Made by a program: the position numbers and the translations under genes. From Enterococcus larvae (lineage in GTDB: Bacteria > Bacillota > Bacilli > Lactobacillales > Enterococcaceae): a stretch of DNA of 64,000 nt. This document shows positions 8,148 to 17,660 of the stretch, piece after piece. Position 1 is the stretch's first letter. Every line of letters starts with the position of its first letter. Under the pieces are notes generated by a model that saw only the letters and a program-made list of their open reading frames with translations, was not told the origin of the DNA and did no database searches. Where the stretch lies: NCBI RefSeq assembly GCF_017830045.1, contig NZ_JAEDXU010000006.1:62001-126000 (forward strand), given 5' to 3'.

Positions 8148-9002
8148 TTATAAATCCAGACAGTTGTCTGTTCCTTGGTCTGGTGTTGGCGCCGGTGTTG
8201 GTTGCTGTTGCTGCTGTTGAGCTGCCGCCGCTGCTGCGTCTGCTGCTGCTTGCGCTTGAGCCTGGGCTGCTGCCGCTGCATTTGCGTCTGCCTGGGCTTG
8301 AGCTGCTGCTGCTGCGTTTGCATCTGCTTGCGCTTGGGCATTTGCCGCTGCTGCTGCATCTGCATCAACTGCTGCTTGTGCTTGAGCCGCTGCCGCTGCT
8401 TCCGCGTCTGCTTGGGCTTGAGTGTCTGCCGCTTGAGTTGCTGCCGCTTCCTGCTCTTTCTGATTCTTAACAGCTACTTCGGTTTCTTTCGTATCGACCA
8501 TTACGCCATCTTTATTCTTATATTTCAAGAAAGCTACATCATCTGCAAAATTCAACTCAACTTCAGAATCTGCTGCTACTGCTGCAAAATCAAGGTCGCG
8601 AATTTCTTTTACTGTGTCATCTGCAAATGTGATCTGCATAAGATATTTTTCCTGCTTGTCCTTATTCTCAGGTGTATAGAAAAGCTCAACTGTATCACTG
8701 TTTTTGATTGTGTCATCTTCAGCCATCATATTTTCAGGAAAATCAGCTTGATCCTCTGCTTTGATTGCTACAGCCTTGATTTCTTTTCCTGTGTTGTTTT
8801 TGACCAATGCTTCCAGCGCTGTATCAGACTTCACTCCAACGGTCTGGTATTCCTTCTCAGCAGAGCTGCTTGTCGTCGTTGTCGTGCTGCTGGCAGTTGT
8901 CTCACTGCTTTCTTTTGCGGCAGCATCCTCCTTATTGCTGCCGCAAGCGGCCATTCCCAATACACATGCTGATAGTGTTAAAATCTGCATCATTTTTTTC
9001 AT
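8148..9002 (-). CDS. Lipoprotein with Ala/Gln-rich low-complexity tail
   Basis: A type II signal peptide ends in the lipobox LGMAAC with the lipidated cysteine at residue 20. A Ser/Thr/Glu linker (about 25-48) leads to a globular domain (about 50-175) that begins with the pattern VGVKSDTALEALVKNNTG and continues with ELFYTPEN and VAFLKYKN. This domain matches, piece by piece, the 212-residue lipoprotein at 11.9-12.5 kb, so the two are paralogues. Residues about 180-265 are almost only Ala, Gln, Asp and Asn in short repeats (AQAQAD-type), then QQQQQQPTPAPTP. Such a tail could span the cell wall. It is the last gene of the operon. Function unknown; a role with the acyltransferase pair is inferred from position. 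Confidence 0.85.
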   Translation of the reverse strand: MKKMMQILTLSACVLGMAACGSNKEDAAAKESSETTASSTTTTTSSSAEKEYQTVGVKSDTALEALVKNNTGKEIKAVAIKAEDQADFPENMMAEDDTIKNSDTVELFYTPENKDKQEKYLMQITFADDTVKEIRDLDFAAVAADSEVELNFADDVAFLKYKNKDGVMVDTKETEVAVKNQKEQEAAATQAADTQAQADAEAAAAAQAQAAVDADAAAAANAQAQADANAAAAAQAQADANAAAAAQAQAQAAADAAAAAAQQQQQQPTPAPTPDQGTDNCLDL

Positions 9003-9027
9003 TCGTTCTTCCTCCTAATTTGTTTTC

Positions 9028-10428
9028 CTATTGTATGTCGCTTTTTATCAAATCTGCTGCATAGACAACGGATGTCTGTCCATCAGATACCGTTAAAACT
9101 TCTATATGGTGATTTTCCGGCAGCTGACCATCAACTAAATACAGCTGATACCCTGAACCATCCTTTTCATCCTTTGCTGCATAAAAAGGCTGATAGCTGA
9201 CTGTCGTACCAACAGCATTATCACGGACAGATAGATAAATCTCTGTCTCATCCTTAAGATGATCCGGATCGATGCTGCCCTCAATGTAATAATAATCATT
9301 GTCTTTTTTGATGGAAAATTCGGTCGCTGTTTCAATTGCTTCACCGCTAACCATCGCTACGATTGGTGCTGTCATGATTGGGATATCTGTCAGCAGATTC
9401 CCCAAAGTTCTTTCCGCTCGCTCTATCACTACATGTGTAGGCTGATATTGATCGATCTGTAACAGATTATATGGAACATAGCGGGAGAAATAACTCTGTG
9501 CAAATTCATCTGCCATGAACGGCAATAAACTTTCTCCAAAGGAATCTCGGTACATTAATAAACGATTGGTTTTTTCAGCACGTGTTGTTTCGATCCATGC
9601 ATCCATGTTGTCAGTGAACTCGCCAACCGTTGCATAATGGTGAGAATAATATCTATTGTTCTCCGGTGTTGGAGAAGTTGGATACAGCATCTCATCAATG
9701 TCGCCGATATGATCGGTTCTTTCCTCAGATGGTACATTCAAATACGTCTCATAAGATAAACTAAAATAGTCCATGATCGACTGGTAAGCCAACAATGCTC
9801 CCTCGTTGTTCCAGTGAGTGTCTCTGGCAAAATACAGCGGCTTATCCTGTTCTTCAAATACTGCTTTCAGGTCAAGATAATTTACGCCATATTCTGACAA
9901 CAGCGGTTCCAGCCGATCCAAATTATTTTCAGCGGCTTTCAGGTATCTGTCCGGCATATTTTCATCATAGACTGTATTTTTATTGAATGGAGAAACAAAT
10001 AAAAACTGCGCTCCTCTAGTAGTTGTATAGTCCTGCATGATTTTCAAATTTTTGACAGCCATGAACAGCTGACGATCTGACAGCTGATCTTTTCCGAGGT
10101 AATCCGGTAGTGTTCCTTTAAAATAAAGCCAATCATTCTCTCCGACAATTACTCGATCCAGCACGGCACTTCCTACAGTTTTACTGCGAATGACCGCATT
10201 TGCTGTGACCAGCTTTTCCCGAAAAGCAAAGTGATCTTCAAAATATGTACCCATTTCCTGAAGATAATTCTCATTCCATTTTCCTTCGTCAGTCAGCTTT
10301 GGCCATGCTGCCAACTCTGTCTTCTCCGCTGTTTCATTGGTCGCCCAAAAGGTCATACCGGCAAAAGGAACCAATAATATCATAAAAATCAAGACAAGGT
10401 ACACCACAGCATACGTATTCTTTTTCAA
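9028..10428 (-). CDS. AlgX/AlgJ-like (DHHW family) surface O-acetyltransferase partner
   Basis: A protein of 466 residues with an N-terminal membrane anchor (about 7-28) and an extracellular SGNH-like domain. DTHWN at residues 203-207 and RDSFG at 294-298 match the Asp-His and Ser elements of AlgX/AlgJ-type enzymes, which move acetyl groups onto exported polysaccharide. A C-terminal beta-rich part (about 345-466) resembles an added binding domain. Twelve bases separate it from the upstream MBOAT gene; that pairing is the usual one for this family. The acceptor is not known; cell-wall polysaccharide or teichoic acid is plausible. Confidence 0.85.
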   Translation of the reverse strand: MKKNTYAVVYLVLIFMILLVPFAGMTFWATNETAEKTELAAWPKLTDEGKWNENYLQEMGTYFEDHFAFREKLVTANAVIRSKTVGSAVLDRVIVGENDWLYFKGTLPDYLGKDQLSDRQLFMAVKNLKIMQDYTTTRGAQFLFVSPFNKNTVYDENMPDRYLKAAENNLDRLEPLLSEYGVNYLDLKAVFEEQDKPLYFARDTHWNNEGALLAYQSIMDYFSLSYETYLNVPSEERTDHIGDIDEMLYPTSPTPENNRYYSHHYATVGEFTDNMDAWIETTRAEKTNRLLMYRDSFGESLLPFMADEFAQSYFSRYVPYNLLQIDQYQPTHVVIERAERTLGNLLTDIPIMTAPIVAMVSGEAIETATEFSIKKDNDYYYIEGSIDPDHLKDETEIYLSVRDNAVGTTVSYQPFYAAKDEKDGSGYQLYLVDGQLPENHHIEVLTVSDGQTSVVYAADLIKSDIQ

Positions 10429-10440
10429 TTACTGCTCCTC

Positions 10441-11847
10441 CTAAAATCTAAAGTAAATAAATGGATTGTACGTCCCGCCGGATAAGCTGAGAATACAAAG
10501 AAGTAATAAGGCTATCGTACCAACATACGTCAGTGGAATAATCGCTTTTTCCAATGTACTCCCCGGTGTTAATCTCATCTGCATCTGCGGCAGAACAGGC
10601 ATACTAATAATGATCCCCAATCCTGACATCAAAAGAAAAACCGGCGTCAATTGTTCAAATGCCAACATCTGCTGTGTTTCCCCAAAATGAAAACCAGTAA
10701 ACATCTGACTGATCACATGCAGCCCCTGTTCGAAGCTCTCTGCACGAAACAGAACAAACCCTACAATGACAACTAGTAATGCATAAATATGTCCTAGTAA
10801 TCTCGGCAATTTGTTCATTGGTAAAAATTCTTCAATCATCTGAAACAGACCATGCCATAGTCCCCAAGCGACAAATGTCCAACTTGCTCCATGCCACAAG
10901 CCTGTAGAGAAGAAGACGATCCATTTGTTGGTAACTGTTCGTGCTTTTCCCTTACGATTTCCGCCTAACGGATAGTACAAATATTCCTTGAACCAAGTGG
11001 ATAAAGAAATATGCCATCTGCGCCAAAATTCTTTGATTGACCGTGAAACATAAGGATAATCAAAGTTTTCCAGAAAATGAAAGCCGAACATATGCCCTAA
11101 ACCAATCGCCATGTCGCTATATCCGCTGAAATCAAAGTAAATTTGTAAAGCATAGGCAATCGCTCCGATCCACGCAGAGAGAATATTGATATCCCCTAAG
11201 CCAAAACCAAAAACAGCATCCGCTGCGGCTGCAACAGTATTGGAAATCAACACTTTCTTTGACAGTCCTAGAATAAAGCGACGCATCCCTTTAGCAATAC
11301 GCTCAGGATCTGCATGACGTTGATTGATCTGTTCCTGTACATCGTGGTATTTTACGATTGGTCCGGCAATCAACTGTGGGAAAAACGATACATATAATAG
11401 AATATTGAAGTAATTTTTTTGTACATCAACTTCCTTGCGATAGACATCGATCACATAAGACATCGCCTGAAAGGTATAAAAAGAAATCCCTATCGGCAGC
11501 TTTATGCCCGGAGCCTGCAAAGCCGTACCAGCCAACGCATTGACGGTTTCTACAACCATGTCCGTGTATTTGAACACGCCCAAGAGTCCCAAATTGATCA
11601 AGACAGAAAAGAAGAGGATCAGCTTACGCTGCCTCTCCTTTTCAGTACTTAACATAAGCCCAAAAAGATAATTGAACATCGTACTGATGATCATCAGTAT
11701 GATATAAACCGGCTCGCCATATGCATAAAACAACAGACTCGATGCAATCAATAAGAAATTGCGAAGCTTCGTCCCTTTAACTGCATAATACAGCATAAAT
11801 AAAACCGGTAAAAAGACACATAAGAATGTCATTGAACTAAAAACCAT
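10441..11847 (-). CDS. MBOAT family membrane O-acyltransferase (AlgI-like)
   Basis: A polytopic membrane protein that should carry acyl (probably acetyl) groups from a cytoplasmic donor across the membrane. Family features seen are SFYTFQAMSYVIDVYR, FFPQLIAGPIVKY, FWRRWHISLSTWFKEYLYYPLGG and the region with the catalytic histidine, TGLWHGASWTFVAWGLWHG. I chose the ATG at 11847 (MVFSSMTFL), which has GAGGGG about ten bases upstream, over a longer non-ATG start at 11868. At 468 residues it is full length. The downstream AlgX-like gene is its expected partner; DltB is a more distant relative, but no dltA, dltC or dltD is nearby. Confidence 0.9.
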   Translation of the reverse strand: MVFSSMTFLCVFLPVLFMLYYAVKGTKLRNFLLIASSLLFYAYGEPVYIILMIISTMFNYLFGLMLSTEKERQRKLILFFSVLINLGLLGVFKYTDMVVETVNALAGTALQAPGIKLPIGISFYTFQAMSYVIDVYRKEVDVQKNYFNILLYVSFFPQLIAGPIVKYHDVQEQINQRHADPERIAKGMRRFILGLSKKVLISNTVAAAADAVFGFGLGDINILSAWIGAIAYALQIYFDFSGYSDMAIGLGHMFGFHFLENFDYPYVSRSIKEFWRRWHISLSTWFKEYLYYPLGGNRKGKARTVTNKWIVFFSTGLWHGASWTFVAWGLWHGLFQMIEEFLPMNKLPRLLGHIYALLVVIVGFVLFRAESFEQGLHVISQMFTGFHFGETQQMLAFEQLTPVFLLMSGLGIIISMPVLPQMQMRLTPGSTLEKAIIPLTYVGTIALLLLCILSLSGGTYNPFIYFRF

Positions 11848-11886
11848 CGTTGTCTTCCCCTCTAACACTTTCTAAAGCTTCATTTT

Positions 11887-12525
11887 TTACCCGTTGACGC
11901 TTGACTCAAGTATCGCTTTTTCCATTTCAAGTGTATTAATTGACTCACCACTTGCTGTACTTACATACTCAAGATAAGCCGTATCCTTTTCAATAAACAA
12001 AGTCACTTCTTGTGCATCCTCAAACGGGAAGCTGTGGACAATGTATTCTTGTCCGGATTCCACAGTAAAAGAAAGATCATACCCCTCTGTGACAGCCCAG
12101 CTATCAGGATCTTCGCTGGTATCAGTTGTCTCTTCTGACGTTGGAGTGAAATACAGAAGCCCTTGCTCTTTATGTGTGAACGGTGTCGTCTTTTCCAGTA
12201 AATCCCCTTCAAAATCAGAATCAGTGATGTTCTTGACTGCCATTTTCTCGATGGTTGTTCCAGTATAATTTTCTACAACAATCTCGTATTCATTCTTATC
12301 TCCGGTTTTCGTTCCAATGACCTTCAACGCTTTCTTTTCCTTTTCAGTCAAGGTCGATTGTCCCGCTGTCGCAGCTGTACCGGAAGAGTCCGACTCAGTC
12401 GAAACAGAGGTGTCGGATGAAGAAGCTGTATTGCTGTCTTCTTTATTTGACCGGCAAGCCGCCAGTGTCAGCACACTGAGACACAAAACAGCTGCTCGAG
12501 TCAAAACCAATATATTCTTTTTCAT
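11887..12525 (-). CDS. Lipoprotein, paralogue of the Ala/Gln-tailed lipoprotein
   Basis: The signal peptide ends in LTLAAC with cysteine 24, followed by a Ser/Thr/Asp-rich linker (about 28-60). The globular domain (about 68-200) begins KVIGTKTGDKNEYEIVVENYTG and contains LLYFTPTSE, YDLSFTVESG and TAYLEYVSTAS. The order and pattern match the lipoprotein at 8.1-9.0 kb, but without its repetitive tail. It lies between the lectin/transglutaminase gene (17 bases) and the MBOAT gene (39 bases). Function unknown. Confidence 0.85.
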   Translation of the reverse strand: MKKNILVLTRAAVLCLSVLTLAACRSNKEDSNTASSSDTSVSTESDSSGTAATAGQSTLTEKEKKALKVIGTKTGDKNEYEIVVENYTGTTIEKMAVKNITDSDFEGDLLEKTTPFTHKEQGLLYFTPTSEETTDTSEDPDSWAVTEGYDLSFTVESGQEYIVHSFPFEDAQEVTLFIEKDTAYLEYVSTASGESINTLEMEKAILESSVNG

Positions 12526-12542
12526 TTAAATAGCTGCTCCTT

Positions 12543-14918
12543 TTAGTTGATTCGGCGATAGTTTCTATACTTAACAGCCCCAGCTGTGTTATACGTGATG
12601 TAATAATATGGGTATTTACCCCCATAGGCCGGTCTACCTAGCTCTGCATCAAACACATATGTTGTGCCGTTGATATCAATTTCCACCCAGCCGTGATCTC
12701 CTAGAGTACCAGAATTTTGAACAACCTTACCGACAACTACGTGAGCATCATAGCCCAATTCTTTTGCTAGATAATAGAAGGTACTTGCATACGTATAGCA
12801 ATTCCCTTTACGCTGATTAAATCCTCTCGATGCATGTTCATTGGCAAAAGCCGCCCCTGCATTAGCTGCCGGGTAAGTGCTGGTTTGATACCCAATCGTG
12901 TTTCGTGTCCAGTCGAAAGCTTTTTTCAAATCCCAACCAACTGAATTCAATACGTTATACGCAGATTGCTGCAAGGCTGTACGATTTTTCTTCAGTGTAT
13001 AAGAGGTCGCTCCTAGATAGTTACTGCCGTTGGCATAGACATGCGTGTTGTATTTTCCACCATCACGAAAATCTGTACTGTTTACAACAACTGACCATGA
13101 ACCATCATAGCTTTTACTCCCATTCAACCATTTAATGTCGTCTTGCCCCTTAGTATCACTCCATGTTGGAAACTTCATGGAAGAAGCATTAGCACTCGAA
13201 TTAAAGACGCTGACTCTCGCAGTTGTACTGCTCAAAATCGTTGTGCGGACATAGTTGATTTTATTTAACCCATCTAAGCGGAATTTCTGCGCATTCGTGC
13301 GGTTCAGACGATACATCTGAATGTTCGCACCATTTTTATTCAGTCCAGCATCTACCTCAAGATAGGTGCCTAATTTACTTTGGATATAGCATAAACCACT
13401 ACCTGCATCAATGAATCTGAACTTCTGTGCATCTGAATTATTCCATGTATATTGTTGTACATTTGCTTTGTTTGCCACACTTCCTCCGGCAACATCAAGA
13501 ACCTTACCTGATTTTTCATTGACTAATTTGTACCAGCCTGTTTCGGCTGCTTCAATGATGAATTTCTGCTGCTTCACTGCATTCTCTACCCAGATCTGAG
13601 CATTTCCGCCATTTGCAGTACTTCCTCCAGATATCTCCACAACACGGTTTGTGTCTACATTAGAAGATAGGAAGTAACGTACACCATCTTGAACAGAAGC
13701 AGTATTCGGCTCTTTCGGTGCTTCAATCAACCATTTTTGTGCAGCTGAATAATTCAACGTGTACGTCTGAATTTTAGCACCTTCTGCAGTGCTGGCCCCA
13801 GCTCGATCAAGAACAGAACCTACTCTTGATTGGATATAAACATATCCGCCGCCTGCATCAATAAATCTAAATTGCTGTGCGCTGGAATTATTTTTACTGT
13901 ATTGCTGTATCTGAATATTATTTGCTATACTTCCGCCAGCTATATCCAATACTTTATTTGAATAAACATTCGCGATATAGTACCAATTATCCGATGTTTT
14001 CGTCAGCTTGAACTGATTTGCTTTATTATATGAAGTAGAATATAGAGACACTTTAGCCGAGTCATTTTTGACCAGTCCATTTAAAGAAAATGTTTTAGGT
14101 GTTCCAGAACCTGTGATTTGATAGGTTCCTTCTGCAATATCCTTCAAAACAGGATTGATATTTGTATCAAAACGCCATTTCTGCGCATTGCTTCGGTTTA
14201 GTTTGTACGTCTGAAGCTTTGTACCAAAAGCTGTTTTTCCTCCTGGGCAATCCAGAACTGTTCCAAGCTTAGATTGAATGTAGAATGCACCATTACCTGC
14301 ATCTACAAACTGCCATTTCTGTGCATCTGAATTGTTTTGCTTATACTGCTGAACAGCCGCCCCATTCGCTTTTGAGCCGCCAGCTACATCCAGTACCAAA
14401 CCGGAATACTTATTCTTTATGACATACCATGTACCATCAACCGGCACAACTTCAAATTGTCCACGTTCCTGATACAGTTGTCTGTTCAGTTCTACGCGTA
14501 CCGAATTTTTCTTCGATGCGTCAGTGATACTCAACATTGCTGCTGAATTTCCCACAGAATAAATGTTGTAGGTTCCTTTTTGAACAACTGTTGCTGAAAA
14601 TAGTTCCAGTGCCGTTTCAGCAGGCTGAACGTCAGGTTCCTCGATCTCTTCAGTTTTGGATACCTCTGTTGCTTCAGGCTGACTCTCTTGCACCTGACTT
14701 TCCTGTTCCGAAGATTCTTCCTCTACTTCTTCAACGACAGAACTCTCTGTCTCTTTAATCGATTGATTCTCTGACTCCTCCGTTTGATTAGAGGTTTCAT
14801 CCACCCGTTGGATAAGAGATGTACTATCGGTCGTTTCTGTTCCGTATGCAAACATCGGCCCACCGTAACCGGCTAACAATGATGCACTCAACAGCATGTA
14901 CACTAATTTTTTTTTCAC
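12543..14918 (-). CDS. Secreted ricin-type lectin repeats with C-terminal transglutaminase-like domain
   Basis: A secreted protein of about 791 residues. A signal peptide (KKKLVYMLLSASLLAG) leads to a Ser/Glu/Thr-rich stretch (to about residue 100), then a long series of beta-trefoil repeats with the QxW-like signatures AQKWRF, AQQFRF and AQKFRF (about 105-555). The C-terminal domain is transglutaminase-like, with Cys in RKGNCYTYAS, His in GDHGWVEI and Asp in TYVFDAELG forming a plausible triad. I place the start at GTG 14918, eight bases after AGGAG, rather than the upstream TTG at 14945. It is the first gene of the operon. It probably binds wall glycans; whether it cross-links or cleaves is unknown. 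Confidence 0.85.
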   Translation of the reverse strand: MKKKLVYMLLSASLLAGYGGPMFAYGTETTDSTSLIQRVDETSNQTEESENQSIKETESSVVEEVEEESSEQESQVQESQPEATEVSKTEEIEEPDVQPAETALELFSATVVQKGTYNIYSVGNSAAMLSITDASKKNSVRVELNRQLYQERGQFEVVPVDGTWYVIKNKYSGLVLDVAGGSKANGAAVQQYKQNNSDAQKWQFVDAGNGAFYIQSKLGTVLDCPGGKTAFGTKLQTYKLNRSNAQKWRFDTNINPVLKDIAEGTYQITGSGTPKTFSLNGLVKNDSAKVSLYSTSYNKANQFKLTKTSDNWYYIANVYSNKVLDIAGGSIANNIQIQQYSKNNSSAQQFRFIDAGGGYVYIQSRVGSVLDRAGASTAEGAKIQTYTLNYSAAQKWLIEAPKEPNTASVQDGVRYFLSSNVDTNRVVEISGGSTANGGNAQIWVENAVKQQKFIIEAAETGWYKLVNEKSGKVLDVAGGSVANKANVQQYTWNNSDAQKFRFIDAGSGLCYIQSKLGTYLEVDAGLNKNGANIQMYRLNRTNAQKFRLDGLNKINYVRTTILSSTTARVSVFNSSANASSMKFPTWSDTKGQDDIKWLNGSKSYDGSWSVVVNSTDFRDGGKYNTHVYANGSNYLGATSYTLKKNRTALQQSAYNVLNSVGWDLKKAFDWTRNTIGYQTSTYPAANAGAAFANEHASRGFNQRKGNCYTYASTFYYLAKELGYDAHVVVGKVVQNSGTLGDHGWVEIDINGTTYVFDAELGRPAYGGKYPYYYITYNTAGAVKYRNYRRIN

Positions 14919-14981
14919 TTCTAACACTCCTATATTTTTAATCAACTTAATAAAGAAAAAGAACCTTTCCCCACATATATA

Positions 14982-15010
14982 ATAATACCGACTATAATAC
15001 TAGATTGCAA
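14982..15010 (-). promoter_or_regulatory. Sigma-A promoter of the surface acyltransferase operon
   Basis: On the minus strand, TTGCAA at 15010-15005 is followed by a 17-base spacer and TATTAT at 14987-14982. It lies about 65 bases upstream of the lectin/transglutaminase start. The region 15011-15200 is AT-rich with no other clear feature. Confidence 0.7.
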
Positions 15011-15240
15011 CAGCAGAAAAGAGCATTTCTTCGCAATAAAACGACATAGAAAACGCATTCAAAAAATAAAATAACAATGGTATTTTTAGATGTTCAAAAA
15101 TTTTTGACCTCTCTCCCTTTCAAAGACAAAAAAAGAGAATAATTGTTTACACAATGATTAATTATATGTTCTTTTGTCAGAATATTCAAAAATAGCGCAT
15201 TCATTCCATTTTTAATCTTTTTTTAATGTTGGCTTTCTGT

Positions 15241-15379
15241 TATAATGGTTTTCACATTTAGTATTACTTGACTGATAAGCAATGAAGAGAGCCTCTACTC
15301 TGGTGTGAATGAAAATTTAGAGGTAGAAAACATCGGACCTTCAAAATGAAGAAACCATGAAATTAAAGGAGAGAAACGT
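15241..15379 (+). promoter_or_regulatory. Probable promoter -10 and structured leader of serC
   Basis: TATAAT is at 15241-15246; the -35 region is only a T-run. About 125 bases of leader precede serC. It contains agagagcctctact...ctggtgtgaa and a cctct/agagg pairing that loosely recall stem I of T-box leaders, but I find no antiterminator consensus and no terminator. Regulation by the leader is only a suggestion. Confidence 0.4.
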
Positions 15380-16471
15380 ATGAAAACAGTGTACAATTTT
15401 TCTGCAGGCCCAGCTATCTTACCAAAAAGTGTTTTGGAGAAAGCGCAATCGGAGTTAGTGAATTACCAAAACAGCGGTATGTCCGTTATGGAGTTAAGCC
15501 ATCGTTCCTCCTTATTCGAAACGATCATCCAGAAGGCCGAAACCTTACTGAGAGAGCTAATGAATATTCCGGATAATTACAAAGTACTATTTCTTCAAGG
15601 CGGGGCAAGTCTTCAATTCACGATGATTCCGCTGAATCTGGCTAATAATAAAAAAGCTCTTTACGTAAACACAGGCTCTTGGTCTAAGAAGGCCATCAGC
15701 GAAGCAAAGAAAATCGACAATGTTGAAGTAGAAGTCATCGCTTCAAGCGAAGACAAGAACTTTACTTATATACCCGAAGTAAAAAGAGAGGATATTCCAC
15801 AAGATGCAGCATATGTGCACATCACAACGAATAATACAATAGAAGGAACAACCTTCTATGAATTACCGGATACAGGTGATGTTCCCTTAGTAGCAGACAT
15901 GTCTTCCAATATTCTATCCATCAATTACAATGTGGCTGATTTCGGTTTGATTTATGCCGGGGCCCAGAAAAATATCGGGCCGGCAGGTTTAACTGTTGTG
16001 ATTGTTCGCGATGATTTGATTGGTCAGACAGATGTCTTAAGTGCTATGCTTGATTATGATATCCAAGCGAAAAACGATTCTTTATATAACACACCACCGA
16101 CCTTTGCAATTTACATGGCAGAATTAGTTTTTGAATGGATCAAAGAATTGGGCGGTGTCGCTCAAATGGAAAAACTAAATACCGAAAAAGTGCAGCTTTT
16201 ATATGACGAGATTGAACAGTCAGATTTGTTCTCTTCTCCTGTTGATCCTAAGTTCCGCTCTATCAACAACATTCCATTTGTTACTGGAAGTGATGAGCTG
16301 GACAAGAAGTTCAATCAGGAAGCGGTGGAGGAAGGCTTTGAAAATCTTAAAGGACACCGTTCTGTCGGCGGCATGCGTGCCAGCCTGTACAATGCTTTTC
16401 CAAAAGATGGCGTGGAAGCCCTTGTTGCATTTATGAAAAAATTTGAAGCAGAAAATGGAGGAAACAACTAA
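15380..16471 (+). CDS. serC: Phosphoserine aminotransferase
   Basis: A PLP enzyme of serine synthesis that converts 3-phosphohydroxypyruvate and glutamate to phosphoserine. The N-terminus [15 protein letters not shown] and the PLP-lysine region [16 protein letters not shown] (about residues 192-207) are diagnostic. Length 363 is normal. AAAGGAG precedes the ATG. serA follows after one base, so the two are one operon with the DUF1015 gene. Confidence 0.95.
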   Translation: MKTVYNFSAGPAILPKSVLEKAQSELVNYQNSGMSVMELSHRSSLFETIIQKAETLLRELMNIPDNYKVLFLQGGASLQFTMIPLNLANNKKALYVNTGSWSKKAISEAKKIDNVEVEVIASSEDKNFTYIPEVKREDIPQDAAYVHITTNNTIEGTTFYELPDTGDVPLVADMSSNILSINYNVADFGLIYAGAQKNIGPAGLTVVIVRDDLIGQTDVLSAMLDYDIQAKNDSLYNTPPTFAIYMAELVFEWIKELGGVAQMEKLNTEKVQLLYDEIEQSDLFSSPVDPKFRSINNIPFVTGSDELDKKFNQEAVEEGFENLKGHRSVGGMRASLYNAFPKDGVEALVAFMKKFEAENGGNN

Positions 16472-16472
16472 T

Positions 16473-17660
16473 ATGTTCGATATCAAAACATTCAATGCCA
16501 TTGCGCCGGAAGGTTTAGCAAGATTCAATGACCCGCAGTTCTCTGTCGATCAAACAGAAGCGCCTGCTGGAATCGTTCTACGCAGTCAAAAACTGCATGA
16601 TTATGAGTTTCCTTCTTCTGTTTTAGGCGTTGCTCGTGCCGGAGCAGGTACGAATAACATTCCTGTACAGAAGTGCACAGAAAATGGCATCGTCGTATTC
16701 AATACGCCCGGGGCTAATGCCAACGCAGTAAAAGAGCTCGTTGTTGCCTGCCTGTTACTGTCTGTTCGCCCTGTCTTGAAGGGGGCTAATTGGGTACAAA
16801 CTCTGTCTGGCCCTGATGTTGAAAGTCAGGCAGAAGCAGAAAAGAAACAATTTGCCGGAACTGAATTGGAGGGTAAACGCCTCGGTGTCATCGGTTTGGG
16901 CGCAATCGGTGCCATGGTTGCCAATGATGCGTACCGATTGGGTATGGATGTTACAGGCTACGATCCATTTGTCTCTGTTGATACTGCATGGAGCATCTCT
17001 CGTCGGGTAAAACGTGCACAAAATATGGACGAGATTTTTACCAACTGTGATTTCATCACAGTTCATGTTCCTTTAACTGAAAATACCCATCATCTGATTG
17101 GTAAAGATGAGCTTTCTAAAATGAAAGAGACAGCGGTACTGTTGAATTTTGCACGGGGCGAGCTGGTTGACTCCGACGCAGTCATTGAAGCAGTCAACAA
17201 CGGTCAAATCAGTAATTTTGTCACAGATTTTGCTGACGAACGCTTGCTTCACAATGATAAAATCATGGTACTGCCGCATTTAGGTGCTTCTACAGAAGAA
17301 GCTGAGATCAACTGTGCTAAAATGGCGGCTCGTACCTTGAAAAAATTCCTTGAGACAGGAAATATCAAGCGCTCTGTCAACTTCCCGACTGTTGAAATGG
17401 CCTTCAACTCGCCATACCGTTTCACGATCATTCATAAAAATGTACCGAATATGCTGGGACAGATTTCTACAGGAATTGCTGACCTCGGCATCAACATCGA
17501 TACAATGATCAACAGAAGCCGTGACGATTACGCCTACACACTGGTTGACATTGCTGAAACAGATGAACAGAAAATTGCGGATGTAGCAGAAAAAATCCAG
17601 CAATCTGAAAATATCATCAAGGTAAGAACAATCAAAAATAATGAGGCGGTGAGCTATTAA
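16473..17660 (+). CDS. serA: D-3-phosphoglycerate dehydrogenase (with C-terminal ACT domain)
   Basis: Catalyses the first step of serine synthesis, NAD-dependent oxidation of 3-phosphoglycerate. The nucleotide-binding motif GVIGLGAIGAMVA is at about residues 142-154. The catalytic Arg, Glu and His lie in NFARGELVDSDA, FADERLL and LPHLGASTEEAE. The last 75 residues (NVPNMLGQISTGIADLGI...) look like an ACT domain, the usual serine sensor. Length 395 is the short class. I chose the ATG at 16473, which follows GGAGG inside the end of serC. Confidence 0.94.
   Translation: MFDIKTFNAIAPEGLARFNDPQFSVDQTEAPAGIVLRSQKLHDYEFPSSVLGVARAGAGTNNIPVQKCTENGIVVFNTPGANANAVKELVVACLLLSVRPVLKGANWVQTLSGPDVESQAEAEKKQFAGTELEGKRLGVIGLGAIGAMVANDAYRLGMDVTGYDPFVSVDTAWSISRRVKRAQNMDEIFTNCDFITVHVPLTENTHHLIGKDELSKMKETAVLLNFARGELVDSDAVIEAVNNGQISNFVTDFADERLLHNDKIMVLPHLGASTEEAEINCAKMAARTLKKFLETGNIKRSVNFPTVEMAFNSPYRFTIIHKNVPNMLGQISTGIADLGINIDTMINRSRDDYAYTLVDIAETDEQKIADVAEKIQQSENIIKVRTIKNNEAVSY

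Noticed and set aside
8175-8972. Long plus-strand frame rich in Cys and Leu
   Set aside because: It is the antisense reading of the Ala/Gln-rich lipoprotein; the composition follows from the gct/caa repeats and it has no ribosome binding site.
15253-15379. Definite T-box riboswitch before serC
   Set aside because: The antiterminator consensus and a leader terminator are missing; only a loose resemblance to stem I remains.
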